Shown here: in pieces, positions 1 to 7,805 of the stretch
How the letters are laid out: the number at the start of each line of letters is the position of its first letter
Numbering within the stretch: the first letter of the stretch is position 1
DNA from: CAZLKN01 sp964560135
GTDB taxonomy: Bacteria; Actinomycetota; JAICYB01
Assembly: GCA_964560135.1 (NCBI GenBank)
Contig: CAZLKN010000013.1
Coordinates: forward strand, 1-62,587
Direction of reading: 5' to 3'
DNA: 62,587 nt
Notes under the pieces: generated by a model
Seen by the model: the letters and a program-made list of their open reading frames with translations, nothing else
Told to the model about the DNA's origin: nothing
Databases searched by the model: none
Program-made: the position numbers and the translations under genes

Positions 1-1591
1 GCGCCAGCCCCGCGGAAGAGGCCGCCCGAAGCCTGATCCCGTTCTGCAGCTCTGGGTCCTCCGCGAGGGGGCGTGCGAGATCCAGGGCGTCCTGCACCGC
101 GCCGGCGGCGATCAGCACCTCGGCCCGCAGCGCCCCGACGAGCGCCCGCCACGACCGCGTGGCGAACAGCGGCTGGGCCCGGTCGAGGAGGGCACAGGCT
201 TCCGCCGTTCGAGCCGGGCCGCGGTACAGCGCCTGTGTACGCTCGACGAGATAGCGCGCCGCCTCCGTCTCACCGCCCGCCGCACCCTCCCAGGGAGAGA
301 GGATCGCCTCGGCGTCGGCGAAGCGGCCCTGCCGGGTTGCCGCCTCACCCAAGGCGAGGACGGCCTGAAGCCCACCTCCCGCCTCGAGAGCCGCCTCCGC
401 CAGCTCTCCCGCGAGGTGGTGATCGAATGCCTCGTTGGCCTCCCGGGCACCGCGGGTGAGCAGGTCGGCGGATGCTCCGCTCCCCGACTCCCGGCGCCAG
501 GTGGCGACGGCGAGCGCGTCCCCCCGCCGGCGCGCACCAGTGGCCTCCACCTCTGCCGCGAGCATCCGCCGCATCGCCCAGCCGTCGGCCGCGGGCATCG
601 CCGCCCGCAACGCCTCGCCGTAGAGGGGATGGACGAGCCGCGCCTCGGTGCGCTGCGCACTGCGGACGATCTCGATGAAACCCGACCGCTCCAACCCGCT
701 GACAACCTCACCGCTGCTCAGGCGGATGAGGAACTCGAGCCCGACCGGCTCGCAGATCGCGAGCAGCTCGAGCGTGGACCGCTCCGATGGGGACAAGCCC
801 CGCACTCTGGACTCAACGAGCTCGATGAGGCGCAGACCGGGGGCCGATCCGGGCACCCATCGCCAGGTCCCGCCCGACTCGGCCAGTGTCCCGGTTTCCA
901 GACCCGAGCGCACGAGCTCGCGCAAGAACAGCGGGTTCCCCTGCGTGGCTTCGAACAGCCGGGCGCAGGTTGACCGTTCGAGCTCGCCTCCGAGGGCCGT
1001 TGAGGCCATCGATCCGGTTTCCTCCTCCGAGAGCGATTGGAGCTCCAGGACCGGGGCCAGCCCCTCCTTCCACAGGGCGGGCACCGAGTCGGGTGCGGGC
1101 TCGCCGGACCGCACCGTAGCGATGACGAAGGCGGTCCCGGTCAGGGCCAGGTGCAGGATGAAGGCCGCTCCCATGGGGTCGAGGAAGTGAGCGTCATCGA
1201 CTCCCACCACCAGCCGCGGCTCCGTCCCGGCGGTGAGTGCCCCCGCCATGACCCGGAACATGCCGAGATTGGCGTCCTCGTCGGGCAGATCCGCGGGCAG
1301 AAACGGCGCCAGTGCGGCAAGAGGGACGTCCGACGTCGCCCTCGTCGCCAACACCCACTTCGTGGCACAGCCATCCGACTCGGCGACCGCCAGCATCTCC
1401 CGGGCGAGCCGCGTCTTGCCCATACCTGGCGCACCGGAGACCACAACCCCGTTCAGATCCGGATCTGCCAGCGCCGACCGCAGGAAAGCGAACTCGACAT
1501 CTCGTCCGACCAGCGGGCAGTCGTGCCAGGATCCGTTCGGAAGCACTGGACGCCGGACATCCGTCTGCGGCTGGTTGGTCCCCCCACTCAC
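1..1591 (-). CDS. AAA-ATPase transcriptional regulator, LuxR/MalT-like (3' end outside window)
   Basis: The minus-strand frame stays open from a GTG at 1589-1591 to the window edge, giving about 530 visible residues. GGAGG lies six bases before the GTG, which fixes the start. Near residue 50 is a Walker A motif, GAPGMGKT, followed about 70 residues later by a Walker B-like LVVGVDDAHFLD. This is the layout of AAA_16/STAND ATPases. The remainder is alanine-rich and helical, like the TPR-type arm of large LuxR-family (MalT-like) regulators, which end in a LuxR helix-turn-helix. That HTH would lie beyond position 1, so the LuxR assignment is inferred from architecture. No ligand can be suggested. 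Confidence 0.8.
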   Translation of the reverse strand, partial: MSGGTNQPQTDVRRPVLPNGSWHDCPLVGRDVEFAFLRSALADPDLNGVVVSGAPGMGKTRLAREMLAVAESDGCATKWVLATRATSDVPLAALAPFLPADLPDEDANLGMFRVMAGALTAGTEPRLVVGVDDAHFLDPMGAAFILHLALTGTAFVIATVRSGEPAPDSVPALWKEGLAPVLELQSLSEEETGSMASTALGGELERSTCARLFEATQGNPLFLRELVRSGLETGTLAESGGTWRWVPGSAPGLRLIELVESRVRGLSPSERSTLELLAICEPVGLEFLIRLSSGEVVSGLERSGFIEIVRSAQRTEARLVHPLYGEALRAAMPAADGWAMRRMLAAEVEATGARRRGDALAVATWRRESGSGASADLLTRGAREANEAFDHHLAGELAEAALEAGGGLQAVLALGEAATRQGRFADAEAILSPWEGAAGGETEAARYLVERTQALYRGPARTAEACALLDRAQPLFATRSWRALVGALRAEVLIAAGAVQDALDLARPLAEDPELQNGIRLRAASSAGLA

Positions 1592-1719
1592 TGGAACCTC
1601 CGTTGAACTGGCCCAAAGCCATTCACCGAGGCCTTCTGGAGCGGGAGTCGATTCTCCTGCCTCGGGACCCGAGCTTCGGGCGGAAGCACCCGAACTGCGC
1701 TCCGGACATCGGGTAGGGA

Positions 1720-1739
1720 CCGGGGCGTCACCGCCCCGG
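1720..1739 (-). terminator. Hairpin downstream of the SCP2 gene
   Basis: A perfect 8-bp stem (CCGGGGCG/CGCCCCGG) with a 4-base loop lies 20 bases after the stop of the SCP2 gene on its strand. No T-run follows, so it may be a weak or Rho-assisted terminator, or may protect the mRNA end. Confidence 0.4.
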
Positions 1740-1759
1740 CTCCCGTCCGACGCTCGGAT

Positions 1760-2146
1760 CTAGTAGTCGGTCTGCTCGTTGACCTTCGACTGGATCTGCT
1801 TGTACTCGGCGCTCTGCGTGAGCGGCATCAGGCTCATGAGCTTGCCCATGTTGCCGGTCACCTTCAGGCGGCCCTGCATGAAGGCCGCGTTGGCGTCGAG
1901 CTGGCCCTGCTGGATCTTCTTCGAATCCTCGTAGGCCACCGTGATGGTGAAGTCGGCGTTCGGGTCCTCCCCGACCTTCGCCTCCTGCATCTTGCCCTCG
2001 TCGATCACCTGGTAGTACTTGACCTCGCCCTCGGGCGCTCCGGTGACGACGTACTGCATCCGGGCCGTCGCTCCGGGCTTCTCCGGGAACTCCTGCGCGA
2101 GCTCCTTGACGGTGTCGAGCCATTCCTGTGACAGGTACTTGGGCAT
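1760..2146 (-). CDS. SCP2 sterol-binding domain protein
   Basis: This 128-residue protein is a stand-alone SCP2 domain. Its centre (a VGEDPNADFTITV segment, then KKIQQGQLDANAAFMQGRLKVTGNMGK-like sequence from about residue 77) carries the family's hallmark GxxxxxxAFMxGxxKxxGN pattern. Such proteins bind acyl chains or sterol-like lipids in a hydrophobic tunnel and are soluble and cytoplasmic. The frame is open further upstream, but the ATG at 2144-2146 is preceded by GGGAGG and begins the recognisable domain (MPKYLSQEW). It is monocistronic as far as can be seen, with a hairpin after it. The ligand is unknown. Confidence 0.85.
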   Translation of the reverse strand: MPKYLSQEWLDTVKELAQEFPEKPGATARMQYVVTGAPEGEVKYYQVIDEGKMQEAKVGEDPNADFTITVAYEDSKKIQQGQLDANAAFMQGRLKVTGNMGKLMSLMPLTQSAEYKQIQSKVNEQTDY

Positions 2147-2219
2147 CGTGGCCTCCCTTGTCCCGAGTGACGCCAGTGCATCGTTCATACCGCACCGGGC
2201 CTGCGTCATGGAAGCCGGG

Positions 2220-2966
2220 TCAGGCCCCGCGGCCCCCGTGGATACCGCACTCGGTCTTGCCGCTGTCCGACCAGCGGCCGGCTCGCTCGTCCTCCCCGGG
2301 CAGGACCGGACGGGTGCACGGGGCGCAGCCGATCGAGGCGTAGCCCTGCTCATACAGCGGATGGACGGGGATGTCGTAGGCACGCGCCAGCGCCCACACC
2401 CGGTCCTTGCTCCACCTCGCCAGCGGGTTGATCTTCCAGATCGCGCGCCCGGAGCGCAGGATCTCCCGTTCGAAGATCCTCGTGCCGGCCCGGCTGGGCC
2501 CCTGGTCGCGCCGCAGACCCGTCACCCAGCCGTCGAAGCGGTCCAAGGTCCGCTGGAGGGGGAGCACCTTGTTCAGCTCGCAGCAGCGGTCCGGGTCGGT
2601 TCTGTACAACTCCGGACCGAGCTCTCGCTCCTGGCGGTCCGGGCCGAGGGTCGGCTCGGTCTCGATCAGGTCCAGGCCCCACGCCGACACCACCCGGTCA
2701 CGGAAGGCCAGGGTCTCGGGGAAATGGAACCCGGTCTGCAGGAACAGCACCGGCACCCGGCCGACCAGTTCCCGGGCGAAGTACACGTTCACCAGGCCCC
2801 CGACCTGGAAGCTCGAGGCGATCACCAGACGCGGGACGTTCTCGAAGGCCCACGCCAGCGTCTCGCAGGGGTGCGCGTGCTCGTACAGTGCGTTCAGCTC
2901 GGCCAGCCCGCGGTCGTCCAGGACCGCGGGCGGCGATGAGGTGGCGATGTCGGCCGGCCGCTGCAT
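2220..2966 (-). CDS. cysH: Assimilatory adenylyl-sulfate reductase (thioredoxin-dependent)
   Basis: This 248-residue PAPS/APS reductase-family protein reduces adenylylsulfate to sulfite. Two cysteine pairs are visible, CC at 128-129 and CAPC at 214-217. They ligate a [4Fe-4S] cluster and mark the APS-using (bacterial-type, EC 1.8.4.10) branch rather than cluster-free PAPS reductases. The C-terminal ECGIHG at 239-244 holds the catalytic Cys240. The start ATG shares one base with the stop of the upstream sulfite reductase gene (TGATG), so the two are probably translationally coupled. Sulfate-activating genes (cysD/N) are not in this window. Confidence 0.93.
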   Translation of the reverse strand: MQRPADIATSSPPAVLDDRGLAELNALYEHAHPCETLAWAFENVPRLVIASSFQVGGLVNVYFARELVGRVPVLFLQTGFHFPETLAFRDRVVSAWGLDLIETEPTLGPDRQERELGPELYRTDPDRCCELNKVLPLQRTLDRFDGWVTGLRRDQGPSRAGTRIFEREILRSGRAIWKINPLARWSKDRVWALARAYDIPVHPLYEQGYASIGCAPCTRPVLPGEDERAGRWSDSGKTECGIHGGRGA

Positions 2967-4741
2967 CAGGCCGACCTCCCCGTCGGCTGGGCCCTCGGGA
3001 CGTCCTGGACCTCCGGTCTGATCTCGGCCAGGGCGAGGGGACGGGGACCGACCCGCTCGAGCCCCTCCGCGGCCTCCTGCGCGACCCGGTTCAGCTCCCG
3101 GTCGTCGAGGCTGTCGGTCCACTCGCCGAAGGTCGCGTGGCCCCCGCGGCGGTCGCGATAGAGGCCCAGGAGCCGCTCGGTGAACGACACGAGCTCGTCG
3201 GCCCGCAGGCGCAGGCCCCGGACCTTGCGCCCGAAGGCGCGCTGGGAGCCGAGACGGCCGCCGACGTGCACGTTGTACCCCTCGAGGCGTTCGACGGATC
3301 CGGCGCCGTTGGTCCGTTCGGTCACGAGCACGCCCATGAAGCCGATGTCCGCGAGCTGGTAGCGGGCGCAGGAGTTCGGGCAGCCGTTCACGTTGATGCG
3401 GAGCGGCTCGTCGAAGTCGGGCAGGCGCCGCTCCAGCTCCTCGTACAGCCACCGGGCCCGGGCCTTGGTCTCGACGATCGCCAGCTTGCAGAACTCGATG
3501 CCGGTGCAGGCCATCGCGCCCGACCGGAACGGCGACGAGAACACCGGGAACCCGAGGCCGTCGAGCCGGTCCATCGCCTCGGCGAGGCGCTCGTCGGGCA
3601 CGTCGAGGATCACCATCTTCTGCTGGGTGGTGGCCCGGAGCCGGCCCCGGCCCACCTCCTCGGCCAGGTCGGCGAAGGCCGCGAGCTCGGTCCCGGTGAC
3701 CCGGCCCGTCCGCAGCGGGAACCCCAGATGGTTGAGGCCGTCGCTCTGCCGTCCGACGCCGGTGTGGTCACGATGCGCCTCGGTGGACGCCTTCGCCTCC
3801 GGTCCGTCCTCGAGCCGGAATCCCAGGTACTCGGACTCGAGGACCTCGCGGAAGACCTCCGGTCCCCAGTCGGCGACCAGGAACTTGAGCCGTGCCTTGT
3901 TGCGGGACCGGCGGTAGCCGTAGTCGCGGAAGGCCGCGGTGATGCCCACGCACACGTCCACGACCTGCTCCGGCGGGACGAACACCCCGAGACGCTGGGC
4001 GAAGTGGGGAGTGGACGACAACCCGCCACCGACCCACACGTCGAATCCCACGCGCCCGTCGTCGAGCCGGTGGCCGACGAGGCCCACGTCGTTGGCCTCG
4101 TGCACGGCGCAGCCGTGGCGGCAGCCCGTGATCGACATCTTGTACTTGCGGGGAAGGTTGGAGAACTCCGATGTACCGGTGAGCCGCTCGTTGACCGCGT
4201 ACACCAGCGGCGTGGCGTCGATCACCTCGTCGGCGTCCACACCCGCCAGCGGGCATCCGAGGATGTTGCGGGGCACGTCCCCGCAGGCCTCCAGGGTGGA
4301 CAGGCCGACGTCCTCGAGCCGCCGCCAGATCTCCGGCACGTCCTCGATACGGATCCAGTGCAGCTGCACGTTCTGCCGGTCGGTCACGTCGGCCACGTCG
4401 CGTCCGAACTCCTGCGATAGCCCGGCGATCGTCCGCAGCTGCTCGGAGGTCAGGACCCCGCCCGGCATCCGGAGCCGGATCATGAAGTACCCGTCCTCCT
4501 CCGGACGCTGGGTGTACAGGCCGTACCACTTGAAACGGGCGCGGAGGTCGGCCACGAAGATGTTGGCCACGTCCAGCTCCCCGCGGCGGGCCTGTTCGGC
4601 ATAGGACAGGATCCGGTCCCGCACCTCGAGGGCTTCCTGATCCTTCTTGGTCTGCTCCGCGGCGTTGAGCGGTTCGCGGTATCCGAGGGCCCATTGGCCC
4701 TCCGCCCGCTTGGGCCGCGGTACCTGCACTCTCCTGGTCAC
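2966..4741 (-). CDS. sir: Ferredoxin-dependent sulfite (nitrite) reductase, SirA/NirA family
   Basis: The 591-residue protein has the two-repeat fold of siroheme sulfite/nitrite reductases. The cluster/siroheme ligands are C412-x5-C418 (ACTGIEFC) and C454-x3-C458 (NGCPNSC). It catalyses six-electron reduction of sulfite to sulfide with ferredoxin. A Tyr in KWYGLY (73) and a Cys in GCPLAG (163) are spaced much like the Tyr-Cys pair that is cross-linked in M. tuberculosis NirA, which favours sulfite as substrate. The start is GTG at 4739-4741 with AGGAG eight bases upstream. Coupling to APS reductase just downstream confirms a sulfur role. Confidence 0.93.
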   Translation of the reverse strand: MTRRVQVPRPKRAEGQWALGYREPLNAAEQTKKDQEALEVRDRILSYAEQARRGELDVANIFVADLRARFKWYGLYTQRPEEDGYFMIRLRMPGGVLTSEQLRTIAGLSQEFGRDVADVTDRQNVQLHWIRIEDVPEIWRRLEDVGLSTLEACGDVPRNILGCPLAGVDADEVIDATPLVYAVNERLTGTSEFSNLPRKYKMSITGCRHGCAVHEANDVGLVGHRLDDGRVGFDVWVGGGLSSTPHFAQRLGVFVPPEQVVDVCVGITAAFRDYGYRRSRNKARLKFLVADWGPEVFREVLESEYLGFRLEDGPEAKASTEAHRDHTGVGRQSDGLNHLGFPLRTGRVTGTELAAFADLAEEVGRGRLRATTQQKMVILDVPDERLAEAMDRLDGLGFPVFSSPFRSGAMACTGIEFCKLAIVETKARARWLYEELERRLPDFDEPLRINVNGCPNSCARYQLADIGFMGVLVTERTNGAGSVERLEGYNVHVGGRLGSQRAFGRKVRGLRLRADELVSFTERLLGLYRDRRGGHATFGEWTDSLDDRELNRVAQEAAEGLERVGPRPLALAEIRPEVQDVPRAQPTGRSA

Positions 4742-4815
4742 AACGAACTCCTGACACCTCGACGACTATCCGTCCTCGGGGGAGGACAGCCTCGGGGGAG
4801 AGGCAGGGCTACCGG

Positions 4816-5262
4816 TCAGATCTGGAACACGAGGTACGAGGAACGGTCGAGCTCTCCTTGGCGCCGCACCAGGTCCGCCAGGGTGACCCGCGACAGCCGC
4901 TCCCGGATCGTGATCTGCAGATCCAGCCAGAGCTCCTGGATCGCGGAGTGCGCCTGGCTGCGGGCCTCCTCGTCGAAGGGATCCAGGCAGGCCTGCGTCA
5001 CCACGGGCCCCTCGACGATGTCGACCACCTCGCTGACCAGGATCCCCTCGGGTTCCCGGGCCAGCCAGCAGCCACCGGCCGCACCACGCTGGCTGGACAG
5101 GATCCCGGCGCGCTTGAGGTCCTGCAACACCTGCTCGCAGAAGCGCGCGGGGATCTTCTGCGCCTTGGCGATCACGCGCGCGGACACGGGGCCTTCACCG
5201 TGGCGCTGCCCGAGCTCGAGCAGAGCCCGCAGGGCGTATTCGGTGCGCTGTGAGAACTTCAT
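4816..5262 (-). CDS. Rrf2-family transcriptional regulator, probable sulfur-assimilation regulator
   Basis: This 148-residue protein begins with the Rrf2 winged-helix signature MKFSQRTEYALRALLEL and a wing ending RGAAGGCWLAR. IscR/NsrR-type members carry three clustered cysteines for a Fe-S cluster. Here the loop has only one (VTQACLDPF), so it is more like CymR-type members, which lack the cluster and sense cysteine metabolism through partners. It lies upstream of sir-cysH on the same strand (74 bases) and divergent from dsrE2. Its own promoter carries a small palindrome over the -35, consistent with autoregulation. A role in controlling sir-cysH and dsrE2 is inferred from position. Confidence 0.85.
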   Translation of the reverse strand: MKFSQRTEYALRALLELGQRHGEGPVSARVIAKAQKIPARFCEQVLQDLKRAGILSSQRGAAGGCWLAREPEGILVSEVVDIVEGPVVTQACLDPFDEEARSQAHSAIQELWLDLQITIRERLSRVTLADLVRRQGELDRSSYLVFQI

Positions 5263-5288
5263 CCACGTCTCCCGTCCGACCTCATCGA

Positions 5289-5348
5289 TAAATACCCTGT
5301 TCTTGGTAGGAATGTCAACTAGACAAACTCCGAGTGCGTTGATAGGAT
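5289..5348. promoter_or_regulatory. Face-to-face divergent promoters with palindromic operator (rrf2 / dsrE2)
   Basis: On the minus strand TTGACA (5313-5318) and TATTTA (5289-5294) are 18 bases apart and point at the Rrf2 gene. On the plus strand TAGACA (5320-5325) and TAGGAT (5343-5348) are 17 bases apart and point at dsrE2. The two -35 boxes abut inside an inverted repeat TGTC-aacta-GACA (5313-5325). A looser GGAATG/CATTCC pair flanks it (5309-5314, 5351-5356). Both promoters could be controlled by one bound regulator, most simply the Rrf2 protein itself. Confidence 0.6.
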
Positions 5349-5380
5349 ATCATTCCCCTGAGACGAAGCGGAGGTATGCC

Positions 5381-5905
5381 ATGACTGATGAGCTGAACAG
5401 CGTGCTGAGCGGCAACGGGAACGGCGACGCGCCGAAGAAGATGACCCTGATCGCCTGGTCCGGGGATCTCGACAAGGCCTGGCCCACCCTCATCCTGGCC
5501 ACCACCGGTGCGGCGTCGGGGATGGACGTCACGGTCTTCTTCACCTTCTGGGGCCTGCGCATCATCCAGCGCAACGAGAAGCGGGTCACCGGGTCCAACT
5601 GGAAGCAGAAGGGCCTTTCGGTGATGAACCGCGGCGGCACCGACCACCTGAAGCTCTCGAAGCTGCAGATGGGCGGCGCGGGCGCGATGATGATGAAGCA
5701 GCTCGCCGGCGAGCACAAGGTCGCCTCGCCCACGGAGCTGCTCCAGGTGGCTCAGGAGCTCGGCGTGAAGCTGTGGCCCTGCCAGATGACGATGGACCTG
5801 ATGGGGCTCAAGCGCGAGGACCTGATCGACGGGCTCGAGGAGACCGTCGGCGCGGCCACAGCCGTCGAGCGGATGAGCGAGAGCGACATCAATCTGTTCC
5901 TGTAA
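5381..5905 (+). CDS. DsrE/DsrF-like (DsrE2 type) peroxiredoxin-family protein
   Basis: The 174-residue protein shows DsrE2-family features: an early beta-strand MTLIAWSGDLDKAW, the FFTFWGL strand-loop, and a conserved cysteine in LWPCQMTMDLMG (about residue 145). DsrE-type proteins carry persulfide sulfur or modulate sulfur-transfer enzymes. The long N-terminal methionine-rich region includes a flexible Asn/Gly stretch. GGAGG lies six bases before the ATG. It is read divergently from the Rrf2-sir-cysH operon and ends in a strong bidirectional terminator. A sulfur-relay role is inferred from family and context; the acceptor is unknown. Confidence 0.85.
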   Translation: MTDELNSVLSGNGNGDAPKKMTLIAWSGDLDKAWPTLILATTGAASGMDVTVFFTFWGLRIIQRNEKRVTGSNWKQKGLSVMNRGGTDHLKLSKLQMGGAGAMMMKQLAGEHKVASPTELLQVAQELGVKLWPCQMTMDLMGLKREDLIDGLEETVGAATAVERMSESDINLFL

Positions 5906-5925
5906 CGGTTTCTCGGGGGAGAGAG

Positions 5926-5957
5926 GCATAAGGGGCCGGTTCGCCGGCCCCTTATGC
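5926..5957. terminator. Bidirectional intrinsic terminator between dsrE2 and the sulfur-carrier gene
   Basis: A perfect 14-bp inverted repeat (GCATAAGGGGCCGG / CCGGCCCCTTATGC) with a stable TTCG tetraloop is followed by TTT. It sits between the convergent stops at 5905 (+) and 5973 (-) and can serve both genes. Confidence 0.88.
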
Positions 5958-5972
5958 TTTCCGCGAAACGTC

Positions 5973-6248
5973 TCAGCCGCCGGCCACGGCGGGGATGATC
6001 GAGACGAGCTGGCCGTCGCCGATCTCGGTGTCGAGGCCCTTCAGGAACCGGATGTCCTCCTCGCCCACGTACACGTTGACGAAGCGCCGCAGCTCGCCCT
6101 GCTCGTCGCAGAGGCGCTCCTTGAGGCCCGGGTGGCTGGTTTCGAGGTCGTCGAGGACCTCGCGCACCGTGGAGCCCGTCGCCTCCACCTCGGCCTCGTC
6201 CGCGGTCAGCTTCCGCAACGGCGTCGGGATCCTGATCTTCACGCTCAT
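5973..6248 (-). CDS. metO: MoaD/ThiS-family sulfur-carrier protein (MetO-like)
   Basis: This 91-residue beta-grasp protein ends in AVAGG, the Gly-Gly tail that is adenylated and thiocarboxylated in ThiS, MoaD and CysO. The internal FVNVYVGEEDIRFL and GDGQLVSIIPAVAGG segments fit the family. Its ATG overlaps the stop of the upstream PLP enzyme by four bases (ATGA), so the two are one translational unit. In Streptomyces a carrier downstream of a threonine-synthase homologue (MetO with MetM) donates sulfur for homocysteine synthesis from O-phosphohomoserine. The same arrangement here supports that assignment. Other possible partners are cysteine or molybdopterin synthesis. The E1-like activator is not in the window. 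Confidence 0.75.
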   Translation of the reverse strand: MSVKIRIPTPLRKLTADEAEVEATGSTVREVLDDLETSHPGLKERLCDEQGELRRFVNVYVGEEDIRFLKGLDTEIGDGQLVSIIPAVAGG

Positions 6249-7510
6249 GTAGCGTCCGCTCCTCTCGATCCGGGCACAACGCCCAGCGCCACCTGCTGCT
6301 CGAACTCGTCCAGGCTGGGCGCGATCGTACAGGCGGGCTGCGCCCGGTCGGTCACCGCCTCCAGCGTCTTCAAGCCCATCCCCGTGATCAGCGCCACCAC
6401 GCGCCCTCCCCCGGCGAAGGCACCGGCCTCCGCCAGGCGGCGCAGCACACCCACCGTGACGCCCCCGGCCGTCTCGGTGAAGATGCCCTCGGTGCGCGCC
6501 AGGAGCAGGATCGCGTCCACGATCTCCTCGTCGGATACGTCCAGGATCCGGCCCCCCGTCTCCCGGACGGCCTGAAGGGCGTAGAACCCGTCGGCAGGGT
6601 TCCCGATCGCCAGCGACTTCGCGATCGTGTCGGGTTTCACGGGACGAACGTGGTCGCGCCCCTCGGCGAAGGCCTCGCTGACCGGCGAGCAGCCGGTCGC
6701 CTGGGCACCGTGGATGGTGGTGGGCGGGGCCTCATCCATCAGCCCGACCAGGCGCAGCTCCTCGAGGCCCTTGCGGACCTTCACGAGCTGCGACCCCGAG
6801 GCGATCGGGACGACGATGTGGTCGGGATAGGTCCAGTCGAGCTGCTCGACGCACTCGTAGGCCAGCGTCTTGGACCCCTCCGAGTAGAAGGTGCGCACGT
6901 TGACGTTCACGAAGGCCCACGGATAGGTGCCGGCGATCTCGGCGCAGAGCCGGTTCACGTCGTCGTAGTTGCCCTTGACCGCCACCACGGCGGCGCCGTA
7001 GACGGCGGTGGACACGATCTTGCCCTGCTCGAGGTCGGAGGGGATGAAGACACACGCGCCCATGCCGGCCTTCGCCGCGTGGGCGGCGACCGCGTGGGCC
7101 AGGTTCCCGGTGGACGCGCAGGCAGCCACCCTCAGGCCGAACTCCCGCGCTTTGGTCAGCGCCACGCTCACGACGCGATCCTTGAAGGAGAACGTGGGAT
7201 TGACGGTGTCGTTCTTCAGCCAGAGGTCGTCGATGCCGAGCGCGGCCCCCAGGCGGGGCGCGGGAACCAGCGGCGTGAACCCGGCGCCGAGGTCGACGCG
7301 TTCGGTGGCATCGGCCACCGGGAGCAGGTCGCCGTACCTCCAGATCGAACGGGGGCCGGAGGCGATCGTCTCGCGCGAGATGCGCGAGGCGATCTCGTCG
7401 TAGTGGTAGACGGCCTCCAGGGGGCCGAAGCAGAACTCGCACACATGGGCCGGACCGGCCTCGTAGATGCGATGACATTCTCGGCAGCGGAGCTCTGTGA
7501 TGTCGGGCAC
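6245..7510 (-). CDS. metM: Threonine synthase-family PLP enzyme, probable MetM-type homocysteine synthase
   Basis: The 421-residue protein would usually be annotated threonine synthase (ThrC). It has an N-terminal zinc ribbon (Cys9, 12, 24, 27) and the PLP lysine Lys110 in NPTFSFKDR, with a fold type II body (ASTGNLAHAVAAHAA). Two observations argue for MetM rather than ThrC: the gene overlaps a GG-tailed sulfur carrier, and its leader holds a SAM-I riboswitch plus terminator, a device for methionine-pathway genes. MetM converts O-phosphohomoserine and thiocarboxylated carrier into homocysteine. The start is GTG (7508-7510) with AGGAGG upstream. True threonine synthase activity cannot be excluded from sequence alone, and no other thrC is visible here. 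Confidence 0.8.
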   Translation of the reverse strand: MPDITELRCRECHRIYEAGPAHVCEFCFGPLEAVYHYDEIASRISRETIASGPRSIWRYGDLLPVADATERVDLGAGFTPLVPAPRLGAALGIDDLWLKNDTVNPTFSFKDRVVSVALTKAREFGLRVAACASTGNLAHAVAAHAAKAGMGACVFIPSDLEQGKIVSTAVYGAAVVAVKGNYDDVNRLCAEIAGTYPWAFVNVNVRTFYSEGSKTLAYECVEQLDWTYPDHIVVPIASGSQLVKVRKGLEELRLVGLMDEAPPTTIHGAQATGCSPVSEAFAEGRDHVRPVKPDTIAKSLAIGNPADGFYALQAVRETGGRILDVSDEEIVDAILLLARTEGIFTETAGGVTVGVLRRLAEAGAFAGGGRVVALITGMGLKTLEAVTDRAQPACTIAPSLDEFEQQVALGVVPGSRGADAT

Positions 7511-7617
7511 GGATCGTCTCCTCCTGGGTTCGTGGTCAACGGCTCCTGCGACCCAGGCGGCACATCTGCTCTGAGTAGATCTGTTGACGGTGCATACGGT
7601 CCTCGTGAAACGACAAA

Positions 7618-7640
7618 CCCCGTCGCCGTTCGCGACGGGG
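7618..7640 (-). terminator. Riboswitch-controlled intrinsic terminator in the metM leader
   Basis: On the minus strand a 9-bp stem (CCCCGTCGC / GCGACGGGG) with a 5-base loop is followed by TTTGTCGTTT. It lies 13 bases after the SAM-I aptamer and about 110 bases before the metM start, as expected for a transcription-terminating expression platform. Confidence 0.8.
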
Positions 7641-7653
7641 AGCTCGAACCACC

Positions 7654-7758
7654 GTCATCGCTCCCGCCACTGGGCCGGCTTTGGCACCGCGATCCTCCCT
7701 TCCGGAGGCCGGTTGCCGGGGTTTCACAGGGCCGGATCCCTCCACCCCTCTCGATGAC
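7654..7758 (-). promoter_or_regulatory. SAM-I (S-box) riboswitch aptamer
   Basis: Read on the minus strand, the sequence has the S-box core: P1 strands GTCATCG and CGATGAC close the structure, then GAGGGATCCGGCCC, TGAAACCCCGGCAACC and GGTGCCAAAGCC follow in order, and the 3' side GAGCGATGAC completes P1. These are the conserved kink-turn/P2, J3/4 and P4 elements of SAM-I. High SAM should stabilise the aptamer and let the downstream terminator form, switching off metM-metO. Confidence 0.93.
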
Positions 7759-7805
7759 CGGTTGAGAACCATGCAACCAGAACCGGGAGGCGGCGGCAAC
7801 TGGAC

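Noticed and set aside
6245..7510. Plain threonine synthase
   Set aside because: Kept as the alternative, but the SAM-I riboswitch and overlapping sulfur carrier make a methionine role more likely.
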